A stretch of DNA of 10,010 bases from CAYQJS01 sp964417895. Its GTDB lineage: Bacteria > Chloroflexota > UBA6077 > SHYK01. Positions 1-6,731 of this stretch are shown in pieces; position 1 is the stretch's first letter; each line of letters opens with the position of its first letter. Where the stretch lies: positions 1 to 10,010 of the forward strand of contig CAYQJS010000096.1 of assembly GCA_964417895.1 (NCBI GenBank), written 5' to 3'. The position numbers and the translations under genes are program-made. The notes beneath the pieces are model-generated. The model was not told the origin of the DNA. It made no database searches and saw only the letters and a program-made list of their open reading frames with translations.

Positions 1-561
1 CGCGATGATCGCGGCCGGGTCGATGGCCCGGGGGACTCTCTCCGCCGGCCAGAGCCCCCTCAGCTCGGAGGCGAAGACCAACCCGTGCTGGTCCAGCGCG
101 TAGCAGAGCGGCTTGATGCCCAGGCGATCGCGCGCGAGAAACAGCTGCTGCTCGTTCGCGTCCCACAGGGCGAGGGCGAACATACCTCGGAACCGCCGAA
201 CACAGTCCGTGCCCCACTGCAGGTAGGCGCGGAGGGCCACCTCGGTGTCGGAGCTGGAGTGGAACGAATGCCCGAGGGCAGCCAGCTCGTTGCGCAGCTC
301 GGCGAAGTTGTAGATCTCGCCGTTGTAGGTGATGCAGACCGATCCATCCTCGCTCGCCATCGGCATGTGGCCGCCGGGCGTCAGGTCGATGATGGCAAGC
401 CGGACGTTGCCCAGAGCCACATGCCGATCGTCGGAGAGGAACACGCCGGCGTCGTCGGGACCACGATGGCGCATGGCCGCGCACATGGCGTTCACGCGCC
501 CGAGCGCCACATCCCCCTCGTCGAGCCCATTCACGCTATAGATACCCGCGATACCACACAT
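1..561 (-). CDS. asnB: Asparagine synthetase (glutamine-hydrolysing), N-terminal glutaminase part; runs off the window
   Basis: The 187 visible residues are a class-II glutamine amidotransferase domain. It begins MCGIAGIYS, so Cys2 becomes the N-terminal nucleophile that releases ammonia from glutamine. Family motifs follow in order: RHRGPD (31-36), RLAIIDL (54-60), YNGEIYN (79-85), SDTEVAL (104-110), RFRGMFA (123-129), RDRLGIKP (144-151) and FASEL (163-167). The frame stays open to base 1 (PRAIDPAAIIA). The C-terminal ATP-dependent synthetase domain lies outside the window, so the acceptor cannot be judged. The ATG at 561 is fixed by the invariant MCGI. It starts 15 nt after the epimerase stop, so it belongs to the same operon. 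In family terms AsnB converts aspartate to asparagine in the cytosol; copies inside polysaccharide clusters are often suspected of amidating sugar carboxylates. That role here is inference. Confidence 0.93.
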   Translation of the reverse strand, partial: MCGIAGIYSVNGLDEGDVALGRVNAMCAAMRHRGPDDAGVFLSDDRHVALGNVRLAIIDLTPGGHMPMASEDGSVCITYNGEIYNFAELRNELAALGHSFHSSSDTEVALRAYLQWGTDCVRRFRGMFALALWDANEQQLFLARDRLGIKPLCYALDQHGLVFASELRGLWPAERVPRAIDPAAIIA

Positions 562-573
562 GTGCGATCGATG

Positions 574-578
574 CTCCT
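574..578 (-). promoter_or_regulatory. Ribosome binding site of asnB overlapping the epimerase stop codon
   Basis: Read on the minus strand, AGGAG shares bases with the TAG stop of the upstream epimerase (577-579) and sits 12 nt before the ATG at 561. Ribosomes ending the epimerase would stop on this site, which suggests coupled translation. Confidence 0.6.
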
Positions 579-1629
579 AGCCGTGCGCAGCAGACGCAGC
601 TAGCGCCCGCGCGCTCGGGCCCACCGGCTGCGCCGAATCCCGCAGCCGCCCCCGGATCTCGCGGAACCATGCCACCGTCCGCTCCAGGCCAGTGCGGAAC
701 CCGGTCCTCGGCTCGTACCCCACCAGCTCCCGCGCCTTGTCTACGCTGGCGAGGAGGCGCGTCTTCGTGTCCCATTTGCGGCGAGGCACCCAGCGAATCC
801 CACCCTCGTTGCCAGTGAGCTCGTTGACGAGGTTCGCCATGTCGATCACGCGCGTCTCTTTGCCGCTCGCGAGATTGAACGCCTCGCCGACAGCGGCCTC
901 CGTCGTTCCAGCGCGGAGCAGGCCATCCACGATGTCGCCGACGTAGGTCCAGTCGCGCGTCTCGTCACCGGTTCCCATGACCGGCAACGGCTGCCCTTGC
1001 ATCGCCCACCAGATGAAGTTGGGGATGACGTTGCGGTACGGCCCCGGCAGCTCCCCTGGCCCATATGAGTTGAAGAACCGGGTGCGCACGGTCTGGAACC
1101 CGTAGTAGTTCTTGAAGAAGTTGCAGTACAGCTCCCCCAGCATCTTGGTGATCTGATAGGGAGTGTCCAACTCGAGCGACGTGAAACTCTCGACCAATGG
1201 CACCGGCGAGTGCCCGTACACCGAGCAGCCGCTGGAGGCATACACGACTCGCTCCGCGCCTACCAGCTTGCTGTACTGTAGGACCTTGAGCGTCCCCATC
1301 CCGTTCACCATCAGGTCGGTTTCCGGATGCTCGATGCTGTTCTGGTTGGCAAACAGCGCGGCGAGATGGTAGACGAGATCCGGGCCCTCGAAGAACGCCT
1401 GGCGCATCACCTGTTCGTCCAGAATGCTGCCCTGGATGAACTGAACGTTCTCCAGATCCGGCACGTTCCAGCGCGCGGCGCTGGACAGGTCGTCGAGGAC
1501 GATGACCTTCTCGGCTCCTAACTCGGCCAGGGAGCGGGTGAGATTGCTCCCGATTCCACCCGCGCCACCCGTCACCAGAACCGTGCGGCCGGCGATGGCG
1601 CCGAACGCATCGGCGCTCGATGTCTGCAT
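577..1629 (-). CDS. NAD-dependent epimerase/dehydratase (extended SDR), sugar-nucleotide modifying
   Basis: A 350-residue extended short-chain dehydrogenase/reductase of the UDP-glucose 4-epimerase / dTDP-glucose 4,6-dehydratase superfamily. Visible: the Rossmann motif TGGAGGIG (20-27); an acidic pair ending strand beta-2 (VLDDLSS, 44-50), which favours NAD over NADP; YHLAA (87-91); YASSGCSVYG (130-139) with the catalytic Ser; the catalytic Tyr/Lys in YQITK (158-162); RFFNSYGPGE (184-193); and the substrate-side GDETRDWTYVGDIVDG (221-236). The length is normal apart from an Ala-rich tail after about 330. It probably epimerises or dehydrates a nucleotide-activated sugar in the cytosol for the repeat unit; the exact sugar cannot be read from sequence. 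The ATG overlaps the glycosyltransferase stop by one base (TGATG) and has a strong ribosome site, so this start is secure. Confidence 0.9.
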   Translation of the reverse strand: MQTSSADAFGAIAGRTVLVTGGAGGIGSNLTRSLAELGAEKVIVLDDLSSAARWNVPDLENVQFIQGSILDEQVMRQAFFEGPDLVYHLAALFANQNSIEHPETDLMVNGMGTLKVLQYSKLVGAERVVYASSGCSVYGHSPVPLVESFTSLELDTPYQITKMLGELYCNFFKNYYGFQTVRTRFFNSYGPGELPGPYRNVIPNFIWWAMQGQPLPVMGTGDETRDWTYVGDIVDGLLRAGTTEAAVGEAFNLASGKETRVIDMANLVNELTGNEGGIRWVPRRKWDTKTRLLASVDKARELVGYEPRTGFRTGLERTVAWFREIRGRLRDSAQPVGPSARALAASAAHG

Positions 1630-2909
1630 CAGCGTGCCTCCCTCGTCGCGCTGGCTGCCGGCGCCAGCCGGGCCGGCGCCCTGCTCGCCGCGATGAGTTT
1701 CTCGAAGAGCGCCTCGTAGCGGGCGGCAGAGGCCTCCAATGACAATTCACGCTCGGCGTAGCGGCGACCGTTCGCGCCCAGCCTGGCGCACAGATCCGGG
1801 TCGTGACTGAGCCGACGAATGACCCCGGCCAGGGTGGCGGGATCGCCCGGCGCGACCGTGTACCCGGCTTCGGCCGAGGCAATCAGCTTGGGCGCATCAC
1901 CGTCCAGGTCCAACGCGGCGACGACTGGGCGGCCGGCGGCCATGATGCTCGGAATCTTGCTGGGCACCACCGGCGTGCGCACGGCGCCGCGCAGCGTCGC
2001 AAGGCCGACGTCGCTCGCGGCGAGGGAGGCCGGGTATTCGTCGCGTAGCAGCATTGGCAGGAAGCGCACGTTGGGGAGCGCCAGCTGTCGGGCCTTCTCT
2101 TCGAGTCGCGGCTTCTCCACGCCGTCACCGATGATCACGAACAGGATTCGTGGCTCGTCGCGAAGCCGATCGGCCGCCTCCAATACGACATCCAGGTCCT
2201 GAGAGTAGCCGAGGATACCGGCAAAACTTACTACGAAATGGTCGCCCAGGTCGTGCGCGGCGCGGAAGGCATTCATTCGCTGGCTCGGGCGGATCTGTCT
2301 GATATCCACCCAGTTCCGCAGCACACTGACCCGGTCTGTGGCGACGCCCCGGCCGCGGACGTGTTCGGCGTTCCCTTCACTGTGCACCGTGATGTGGCTG
2401 GCCTGACGATAGAGGCGCGTCTCCATCACCTCGTAGGCCCGAATGATGGGCCTGTTATGGAGCAGCCCGAGATCGATGGCGCTCTGCGGGAAGAGGTCCT
2501 GGACGTTGAGGACGAACGGAACGCGCCGCCAACGCGCCAGGGCCAGCGAGGCGACGCCGACCGGGAGAGGCGGCGAGTATTGCAGGATGACGTCGATCGT
2601 TCCCGCCCTCGCGCCAGCGGCGAAGACCCCTGCCGCCTGGATGAAATCGTCGATCCCGCGAGCCACCGGGATGCTGCGCGGCAGGCCCGGCAACCGGACG
2701 CGAGACACACCCATGCCATCTATCACTTCGCGCATGGCGCCACGCCCCCGGTAGCGGGCTGGCACTTCACTCAGCATGTAGCGGGGCATCAAGGTGGCTA
2801 CCTGCACGTCGTGACCACGATGGACCAGCGCACAGCCGAGCTCGTAGAACAGGTGCGACGCGGCCCCGATCTCCGGCGGGAAATATGTAGTGGCGAGGAG
2901 GATTCTCAA
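1629..2909 (-). CDS. Glycosyltransferase family 4 (GT-B), WcaI/WbuB-like
   Basis: A 426-residue GT-B fold glycosyltransferase, which transfers a sugar from a nucleotide donor to the growing lipid-linked oligosaccharide on the cytoplasmic face. The N-terminal acceptor domain opens MRILLATTYFPPEIGAA (1-17), with the Gly-rich loop and HRGHDVQVAT (30-39). NVQDLFPQSAIDLG (135-148) resembles the QDLWP motif of WcaI/WbuB-type enzymes. The C-terminal nucleotide-binding domain carries SFAGILGYSQDLD (228-240), VIIGDG (258-263), LAASDVGLA (296-304) and PSKIPSIMAAGRPVVA (316-331), where this subgroup binds the donor. The start is TTG at 2909: it gives the canonical MRILL opening, has AGGTG just upstream, and overlaps the previous stop as TTGA. 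The tail after about 408 is Ala-rich and probably disordered. Donor and linkage are unknown. Confidence 0.92.
   Translation of the reverse strand: MRILLATTYFPPEIGAASHLFYELGCALVHRGHDVQVATLMPRYMLSEVPARYRGRGAMREVIDGMGVSRVRLPGLPRSIPVARGIDDFIQAAGVFAAGARAGTIDVILQYSPPLPVGVASLALARWRRVPFVLNVQDLFPQSAIDLGLLHNRPIIRAYEVMETRLYRQASHITVHSEGNAEHVRGRGVATDRVSVLRNWVDIRQIRPSQRMNAFRAAHDLGDHFVVSFAGILGYSQDLDVVLEAADRLRDEPRILFVIIGDGVEKPRLEEKARQLALPNVRFLPMLLRDEYPASLAASDVGLATLRGAVRTPVVPSKIPSIMAAGRPVVAALDLDGDAPKLIASAEAGYTVAPGDPATLAGVIRRLSHDPDLCARLGANGRRYAERELSLEASAARYEALFEKLIAASRAPARLAPAASATREAR
1637..1643 (-). promoter_or_regulatory. Strong ribosome binding site of the epimerase, inside the glycosyltransferase end
   Basis: The minus strand reads AGGGAGG, then a 7-nt spacer, then ATG at 1629. 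The site lies within the last codons of the glycosyltransferase (ATREAR, stop). This near-consensus site fixes the epimerase start. Confidence 0.75.
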
Positions 2910-5083
2910 TCCAGCACCTGTTGTGGCTCCACAGCGACAGATCGCCCGGTTCGCAGCGCCTCTTCGAGGGCGAAGGTTGCCAGCGTCGTCGTCACGTACC
3001 GCTCGAAACTGACGGGCGAGGGGCCACCGCGCCTCACCGCCTCGAAGAAGGCCGCTAGCTCCGCTCGATGGCCGCGGTCGACGCCTGGCCGGGTCATTTT
3101 TCGCTCGCGCCCCCGCGAGCGGAAGCTGACGGATCGGAAGTTGTCTATGACGCCGACCGCGCCGCCGCCGAAGACCTCGACGCGCTCGCGCGAGAACGAC
3201 TTGTCACCGGTCGCCACGTAGACGATGGAGGCGAGCGACCCATTCCCGAACCGCAGCGTCGCCGCCACGTTGTCACTCGCCAGATAACTCGGGCTGAGGA
3301 GCGCATCTGCCTGTACCCGGATTGGGTCGGCTCGGCAGAGGGCCTGGGCCAGGTCGATGAAGTGGCACATCTCGCCGAGGATCCGTCCACCGCCTTCGGC
3401 GGCATCGTGGACCCAGCTGTCGGCCGCCACCGGCCCGGCGTTGACGCGACAATGGACAACCAGCGGCTCTTCGATGCCCTCGAGCCAGCGCGTGAGCTGG
3501 ACGGTGAATGGAGAGAAGCGCCGATTGAAGCCGACCATGAGGACGGAATCCGACGCGGCCCGTTGGGCTGCGAGGATCGACGCTAACTCCTCATGGCTGA
3601 GGGCCAGTGGCTTTTCGACGAACACATGCTTGCCCCCGGCCAGCGCCTCGACGACGAGCCGCGCATGCAGCCCGTGGCGGGTGGCGATGAGGACAGCATC
3701 GACGTCGGGGTCCGCTATCAGCTCTCGGTAGTCGGTCGTGGCGTACTGGAAGCCCACGCGGGCTGCGACGTCGCGACCGGTCAATGGGGTCGCCGTGGCG
3801 ACAGCACGCCGCTCCAGGCCGCTGATGCCCTTTAGCGCCGGCAGGAGCGTCCCCTTGGCGAACATTCCGGCGCCGATGAGGCCAATGCGCACGGTGTCGC
3901 GATCCCGACGAACTGGGGGAGGGGCGACCGAAACGACATGGGCGTGGTTTTGCCTCTCCGTGTCGGGATAGGTCAGCAGTACCGCGATATGGGGCTCGGC
4001 ACCCTTGGTGATCAGATCGTAGGCATCGACGGCCCGGTCGATGGGGAAGCGGTGGCTGATCAGGTGCTCGACCTGGACGGCTCCCCGCGCGAGCATCTCC
4101 AGGAATTCGTCGACGTTGCGGGCAGCCGTCCAACGGGCATAGGGCAGGGGGTAGTCGAGGCCCCGTTCGGCATAGCGCGGGTCGTAGAGGCCCGGCCCCC
4201 ATGCTCGCGAGACGACGAGATCGAGCTCCTTGTCGTAGAAGGGTTGGCGCGGCACTTCCAGCCCGACGAGTCCCGTCGCCACGATCCGCCCTCGTTCGCG
4301 GGCCACCTCGGCCGCCAGCTCCAGGGGCCGATTTCCCCCTCCGCTGGCCAGAATGATCGCCGCGTCTGCGCCATGGCCGCGCGTGAAGTCCTGCGCTCGG
4401 GCGGCTACATCGTCCTGGTCTACGACGGCGCCGGCCTCCGCGCCGTATTCCCGAGCCAGCGCGACTTTTCCGGCGACGAGGTCGGTTCCGAAGACGTGGC
4501 AACCGGCGGCGCGCAGGATCTGGACCGCGAGCTGGCCGAGCAGCCCGAGGCCAATCACAACCACCCGGTCGCCTAAACCTACGTGGGCGACCCGCACGGC
4601 TTCGAGCGCAACACCGCCCAGCGCGGCGAACGCGGCAGCCTCAAAGGTGACGGGATCGGGCAGGCGGGCACAGAGGTTGATGGGGACGAGGTTCAGCTCG
4701 GCATGCCCGGCCACACCCGCACCCACACACGCTACCCGATCGCCGGGCGAGAAATCGCCCACGTTCGGCCCCGCCTCGACGACGACCCCGGCGGCGGAAT
4801 AACCGAGTGCGACTGGCGTATCCAGCCTGCTGGTCGCCTGCCGGTACGCCTCCCCGATTCCCTCGGTTCGGACCTTGTCGACCACCTGGCGCACGAGGTC
4901 CGGGCGGGCGAGGGCCTTGCCCAGAAGGTTCTTGCGAGCGAGCTCGATCATGGACCGCTCTGTCCCAACGCTGACAAGGGACGCGACGGTGCGCACGAGG
5001 ATCCGGCCGTGGCTTGCCATCGGCTCCGGGACCTGCACTACAGCGAGCTCGCCCGTTCGGTAACTTTGGTAGACCTGCTTCAC
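2906..5083 (-). CDS. Bi-domain oxidoreductase: MDR alcohol dehydrogenase-like domain fused to Gfo/Idh/MocA domain
   Basis: A 725-residue fusion of two dehydrogenases. Residues 1 to about 370 form a medium-chain dehydrogenase: opening MKQVYQSYRTGEL, GYSAAGVVVEAG (94-105), PGDRVACVGAG (113-123) and the cofactor loop GLGLLG (178-183). The usual catalytic zinc Cys is replaced (SVGTE, 38-42, Val at the Cys position), and the four-Cys structural zinc loop is missing, so this half looks zinc-independent. After a linker (about 375-397), residues 398-725 form a Gfo/Idh/MocA domain with GLIGAGMFA (401-409), ATRHGLH (467-473), the catalytic Lys in VEKP (489-492) and GEMCHFIDLA (570-579). This two-part family is known from polysaccharide clusters, but its substrate is not established; oxidation or reduction of a nucleotide sugar or uronic acid is the likely role. 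GTG at 5083 is chosen because MKQV is the family opening; a weak GGGA lies 8 nt upstream. It overlaps the glycosyltransferase by 4 nt. Confidence 0.92.
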   Translation of the reverse strand: MKQVYQSYRTGELAVVQVPEPMASHGRILVRTVASLVSVGTERSMIELARKNLLGKALARPDLVRQVVDKVRTEGIGEAYRQATSRLDTPVALGYSAAGVVVEAGPNVGDFSPGDRVACVGAGVAGHAELNLVPINLCARLPDPVTFEAAAFAALGGVALEAVRVAHVGLGDRVVVIGLGLLGQLAVQILRAAGCHVFGTDLVAGKVALAREYGAEAGAVVDQDDVAARAQDFTRGHGADAAIILASGGGNRPLELAAEVARERGRIVATGLVGLEVPRQPFYDKELDLVVSRAWGPGLYDPRYAERGLDYPLPYARWTAARNVDEFLEMLARGAVQVEHLISHRFPIDRAVDAYDLITKGAEPHIAVLLTYPDTERQNHAHVVSVAPPPVRRDRDTVRIGLIGAGMFAKGTLLPALKGISGLERRAVATATPLTGRDVAARVGFQYATTDYRELIADPDVDAVLIATRHGLHARLVVEALAGGKHVFVEKPLALSHEELASILAAQRAASDSVLMVGFNRRFSPFTVQLTRWLEGIEEPLVVHCRVNAGPVAADSWVHDAAEGGGRILGEMCHFIDLAQALCRADPIRVQADALLSPSYLASDNVAATLRFGNGSLASIVYVATGDKSFSRERVEVFGGGAVGVIDNFRSVSFRSRGRERKMTRPGVDRGHRAELAAFFEAVRRGGPSPVSFERYVTTTLATFALEEALRTGRSVAVEPQQVLD

Positions 5084-5086
5084 CCT

Positions 5087-6493
5087 TCAGGTCCCACGGA
5101 AGCGCAGCACGACGGCTATGGTCTTGAGGAGGATGATTGTGTCAAGGAGCGGCGATCGGTGGCGTATGTAGTAGAGATCGTACTGGAGCTTGACGAAGGC
5201 GTCTTCCATAGAGGACCCGTACCCGTACTTGACCTGTGCCCAGCCAGTGATGCCGGGCCGCACGACGTGTCGGGCCCGGTACATCGGGACTTCGCGGGTC
5301 AGGGCTCCCACGAAATCAGGTCGCTCCGGTCTCGGACCGACCAGGCTCATCTCCCCTCGGAACACGTTCCAAAGCTGGGGAACCTCATCCAACCGCGTAT
5401 GCCTGAGAACAGCGCCCACTCTAGTAACTCGCGGGTCGCGTTCTTGCGCCCACTTGGGCCGACCATCGGCCTCTGCATCTCGCACCATGGTGCGTAGCTT
5501 CACGATGCGGAACTGTCGGCCGTATCGGCCCGTGCGCTCTTGCCAGTACAGCGGGCCTCCGGGTGAGTCCAGAACAACAGCCAGCGTCGCGAGTAGGAGC
5601 AGAGGTGTGAGGGCGATCAGCCCGACCCCCGCGGCGAGTATGTCGACCAGACGCCGGGCCGCTTCATACAGCCGGGTTGCAGCGGGTAGTGTGGCGAGCC
5701 ATGTGGAATCCGTGCATGGCAGCAGTACCCTCCCTGCCATGGACTCGTATGCCTGGTCCGCGCTGACTATAGTCACGCCCTGCTCGGCAAGCTCGATGAG
5801 CGCGGCCTGGATGCTTGGGGGAAGATTCGTAGGCGTGCTGACGATCAGCTCATGAATCCGCTGGCTCTGCACCGCGCCGATCAGCTCATCCGCGGCTTGG
5901 CCATCGGCCAGCGGCTCCCGCGCACAATCGAGCGTCCCAAGCAGCTCGTAGTCATGGACCGCTCTATGAAGGAGCTCCGCAACGGCCATCCCGACCCTGT
6001 CTTGACCCAAGATCAACGCACGAACGCGGAACGCCGGCCGCGTGAGCAGGAGAGCGTACGCGGCTCTCCAGGTCAGCAACGGGCCAAAGACCAGCGCGGC
6101 ATTGAGGAGAAGGACCCAGCGTGCGGTGGGCAAGGGGGGAGACCAGTACGGGATCAGCAAGTAGGCTCCGAAGGTCAGCCCCCCGGCGAGGCCGACCCGT
6201 CCGAGCACGCTGCCGAGGCGCGCTGCGACGACGAGGTCGTAACAGTCCAGCGCTCGGGCGATCGTAATCCACACGACGGCCAGCAATAGCGTCCATTGGA
6301 GCAGTTGCCCTGAGCCGGCCACGATCGTCTCGCCGATCACCTGCGTAGCGAGCATAGCTCCCAGAACGATGACCAGGTCACCAAGCAGGAGCAGCACCTT
6401 GCGCTCGGAGACGCTCCAGCCGCGCGGCCAGACACCCGGCCTGGTTTCAACGAGCGCGGGCGCAGCTCGCGCCGCGTCGAGCCGTGCACTCAT
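5087..6493 (-). CDS. Polyprenyl-phosphate sugar-1-phosphate transferase (WbaP/WcaJ-like initiating enzyme)
   Basis: A 468-residue initiating sugar transferase that moves a sugar-1-phosphate from a nucleotide sugar to undecaprenyl phosphate at the membrane, the first committed step of the polymer. The N-terminal half has about four hydrophobic helices (roughly 32-50, 64-80, 97-115, 124-140). A Rossmann-like domain follows (about 156-255; ILGQDRVGMAVAELL). The catalytic domain (280-468) opens with a hydrophobic hairpin (RLVDILAAGVGLIALTPLLL, 281-300). It then shows PLYWQERTGR (314-323), VKLRTM (331-336), the catalytic acidic pair in RLDEVPQLWNV (367-377), GEMSLVGPRPE (380-390) and RPGITGWAQV (412-421). 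Its length matches the family. The ATG at 6493 has GGAG 10 nt upstream. Its TGA lies 3 nt before, and in frame with, the next gene. The sugar is probably glucose, galactose or a related hexose; sequence alone does not decide. Confidence 0.95.
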   Translation of the reverse strand: MSARLDAARAAPALVETRPGVWPRGWSVSERKVLLLLGDLVIVLGAMLATQVIGETIVAGSGQLLQWTLLLAVVWITIARALDCYDLVVAARLGSVLGRVGLAGGLTFGAYLLIPYWSPPLPTARWVLLLNAALVFGPLLTWRAAYALLLTRPAFRVRALILGQDRVGMAVAELLHRAVHDYELLGTLDCAREPLADGQAADELIGAVQSQRIHELIVSTPTNLPPSIQAALIELAEQGVTIVSADQAYESMAGRVLLPCTDSTWLATLPAATRLYEAARRLVDILAAGVGLIALTPLLLLATLAVVLDSPGGPLYWQERTGRYGRQFRIVKLRTMVRDAEADGRPKWAQERDPRVTRVGAVLRHTRLDEVPQLWNVFRGEMSLVGPRPERPDFVGALTREVPMYRARHVVRPGITGWAQVKYGYGSSMEDAFVKLQYDLYYIRHRSPLLDTIILLKTIAVVLRFRGT

Positions 6494-6503
6494 CTCAGTA
6501 ACA

Positions 6504-6507
6504 CTCC
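6504..6507 (-). promoter_or_regulatory. Ribosome binding site of the sugar transferase
   Basis: The minus strand reads CGGAG, with GGAG ending 10 nt before the ATG at 6493. It supports an independent translation start after the 238-nt gap. Confidence 0.6.
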
Positions 6508-6560
6508 GATGCGACAGCCGCCTCCGGCGTTTCGGTTCGGTTCAAGCGCTGTGTCGCTAT

Positions 6561-6577
6561 CAGTGAGAGGCAGTGAG
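6561..6577. repeat. Direct repeat CAGTGAG with 10-bp period
   Basis: CAGTGAG occurs at 6561-6567 and again at 6571-6577, exactly one helical turn apart, about 70 nt upstream of the sugar transferase start. Tandem response-regulator half-sites often use this spacing; here it is only suggestive. Confidence 0.35.
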
Positions 6578-6601
6578 GGATCCCCAGGTCGATGTCCGAA
6601 C

Positions 6602-6614
6602 GGGTTCAGAACCC
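6602..6614. repeat. 13-bp dyad (6+1+6), operator-like
   Basis: GGGTTC A GAACCC is a perfect inverted repeat around one central base in the non-coding gap about 110 nt upstream of the sugar transferase. The geometry would suit a dimeric regulator, but no binding family is recognised. Confidence 0.4.
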
Positions 6615-6713
6615 TGCACATGCTCATGTAACGGATGAACAGTTGGCCCTGGACGGCGTGTTCCGCGAGTAACTCGGGTACCCGGCGGTCTTCGCCCTTA
6701 CGCAGTGGGCCGT

Positions 6714-6728
6714 CGGGCCGATGGCCCG
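6714..6728 (-). other. GC-rich hairpin directly after the kinase stop
   Basis: CGGGCC GAT GGCCCG forms a perfect 6-bp stem with a 3-nt loop, starting 3 nt past the kinase stop codon (6732-6734). There is no U-tract in the minus-strand transcript, so this is not a standard intrinsic terminator. It could protect a 3' end or lower read-through. Confidence 0.45.
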
Positions 6729-6731
6729 TGG

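Larger units (their letters stand above)
6494..6731 (-). other. 238-nt gap between kinase and sugar transferase, rich in palindromes; no gene seen
   Basis: No credible coding sequence: the only spanning frame (6490-6735, 81 codons) has no recognisable protein features. The gap holds several short perfect dyads (6544-6549, 6577-6584, 6602-6614, 6675-6684, 6714-6728) and a phased direct repeat (6561-6577). I saw no good -35/-10 pair on the minus strand, so I cannot say whether the five downstream genes have their own promoter or read through from the kinase. Confidence 0.6.

Noticed and set aside
51..60. Suspected frameshift in asnB near a C5 run
   Set aside because: Reading the run carefully as five C residues keeps the frame intact through FASELRGLWPAERVPRAID, which fits the family.
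2238..3221. 327-codon plus-strand frame across the glycosyltransferase/oxidoreductase junction
   Set aside because: No family motif, and it spans the boundary of two well-supported genes on the opposite strand.
4583..5497. 304-codon plus-strand frame antisense to the oxidoreductase and sugar transferase
   Set aside because: No recognisable motifs; it covers two real genes in opposite orientation.
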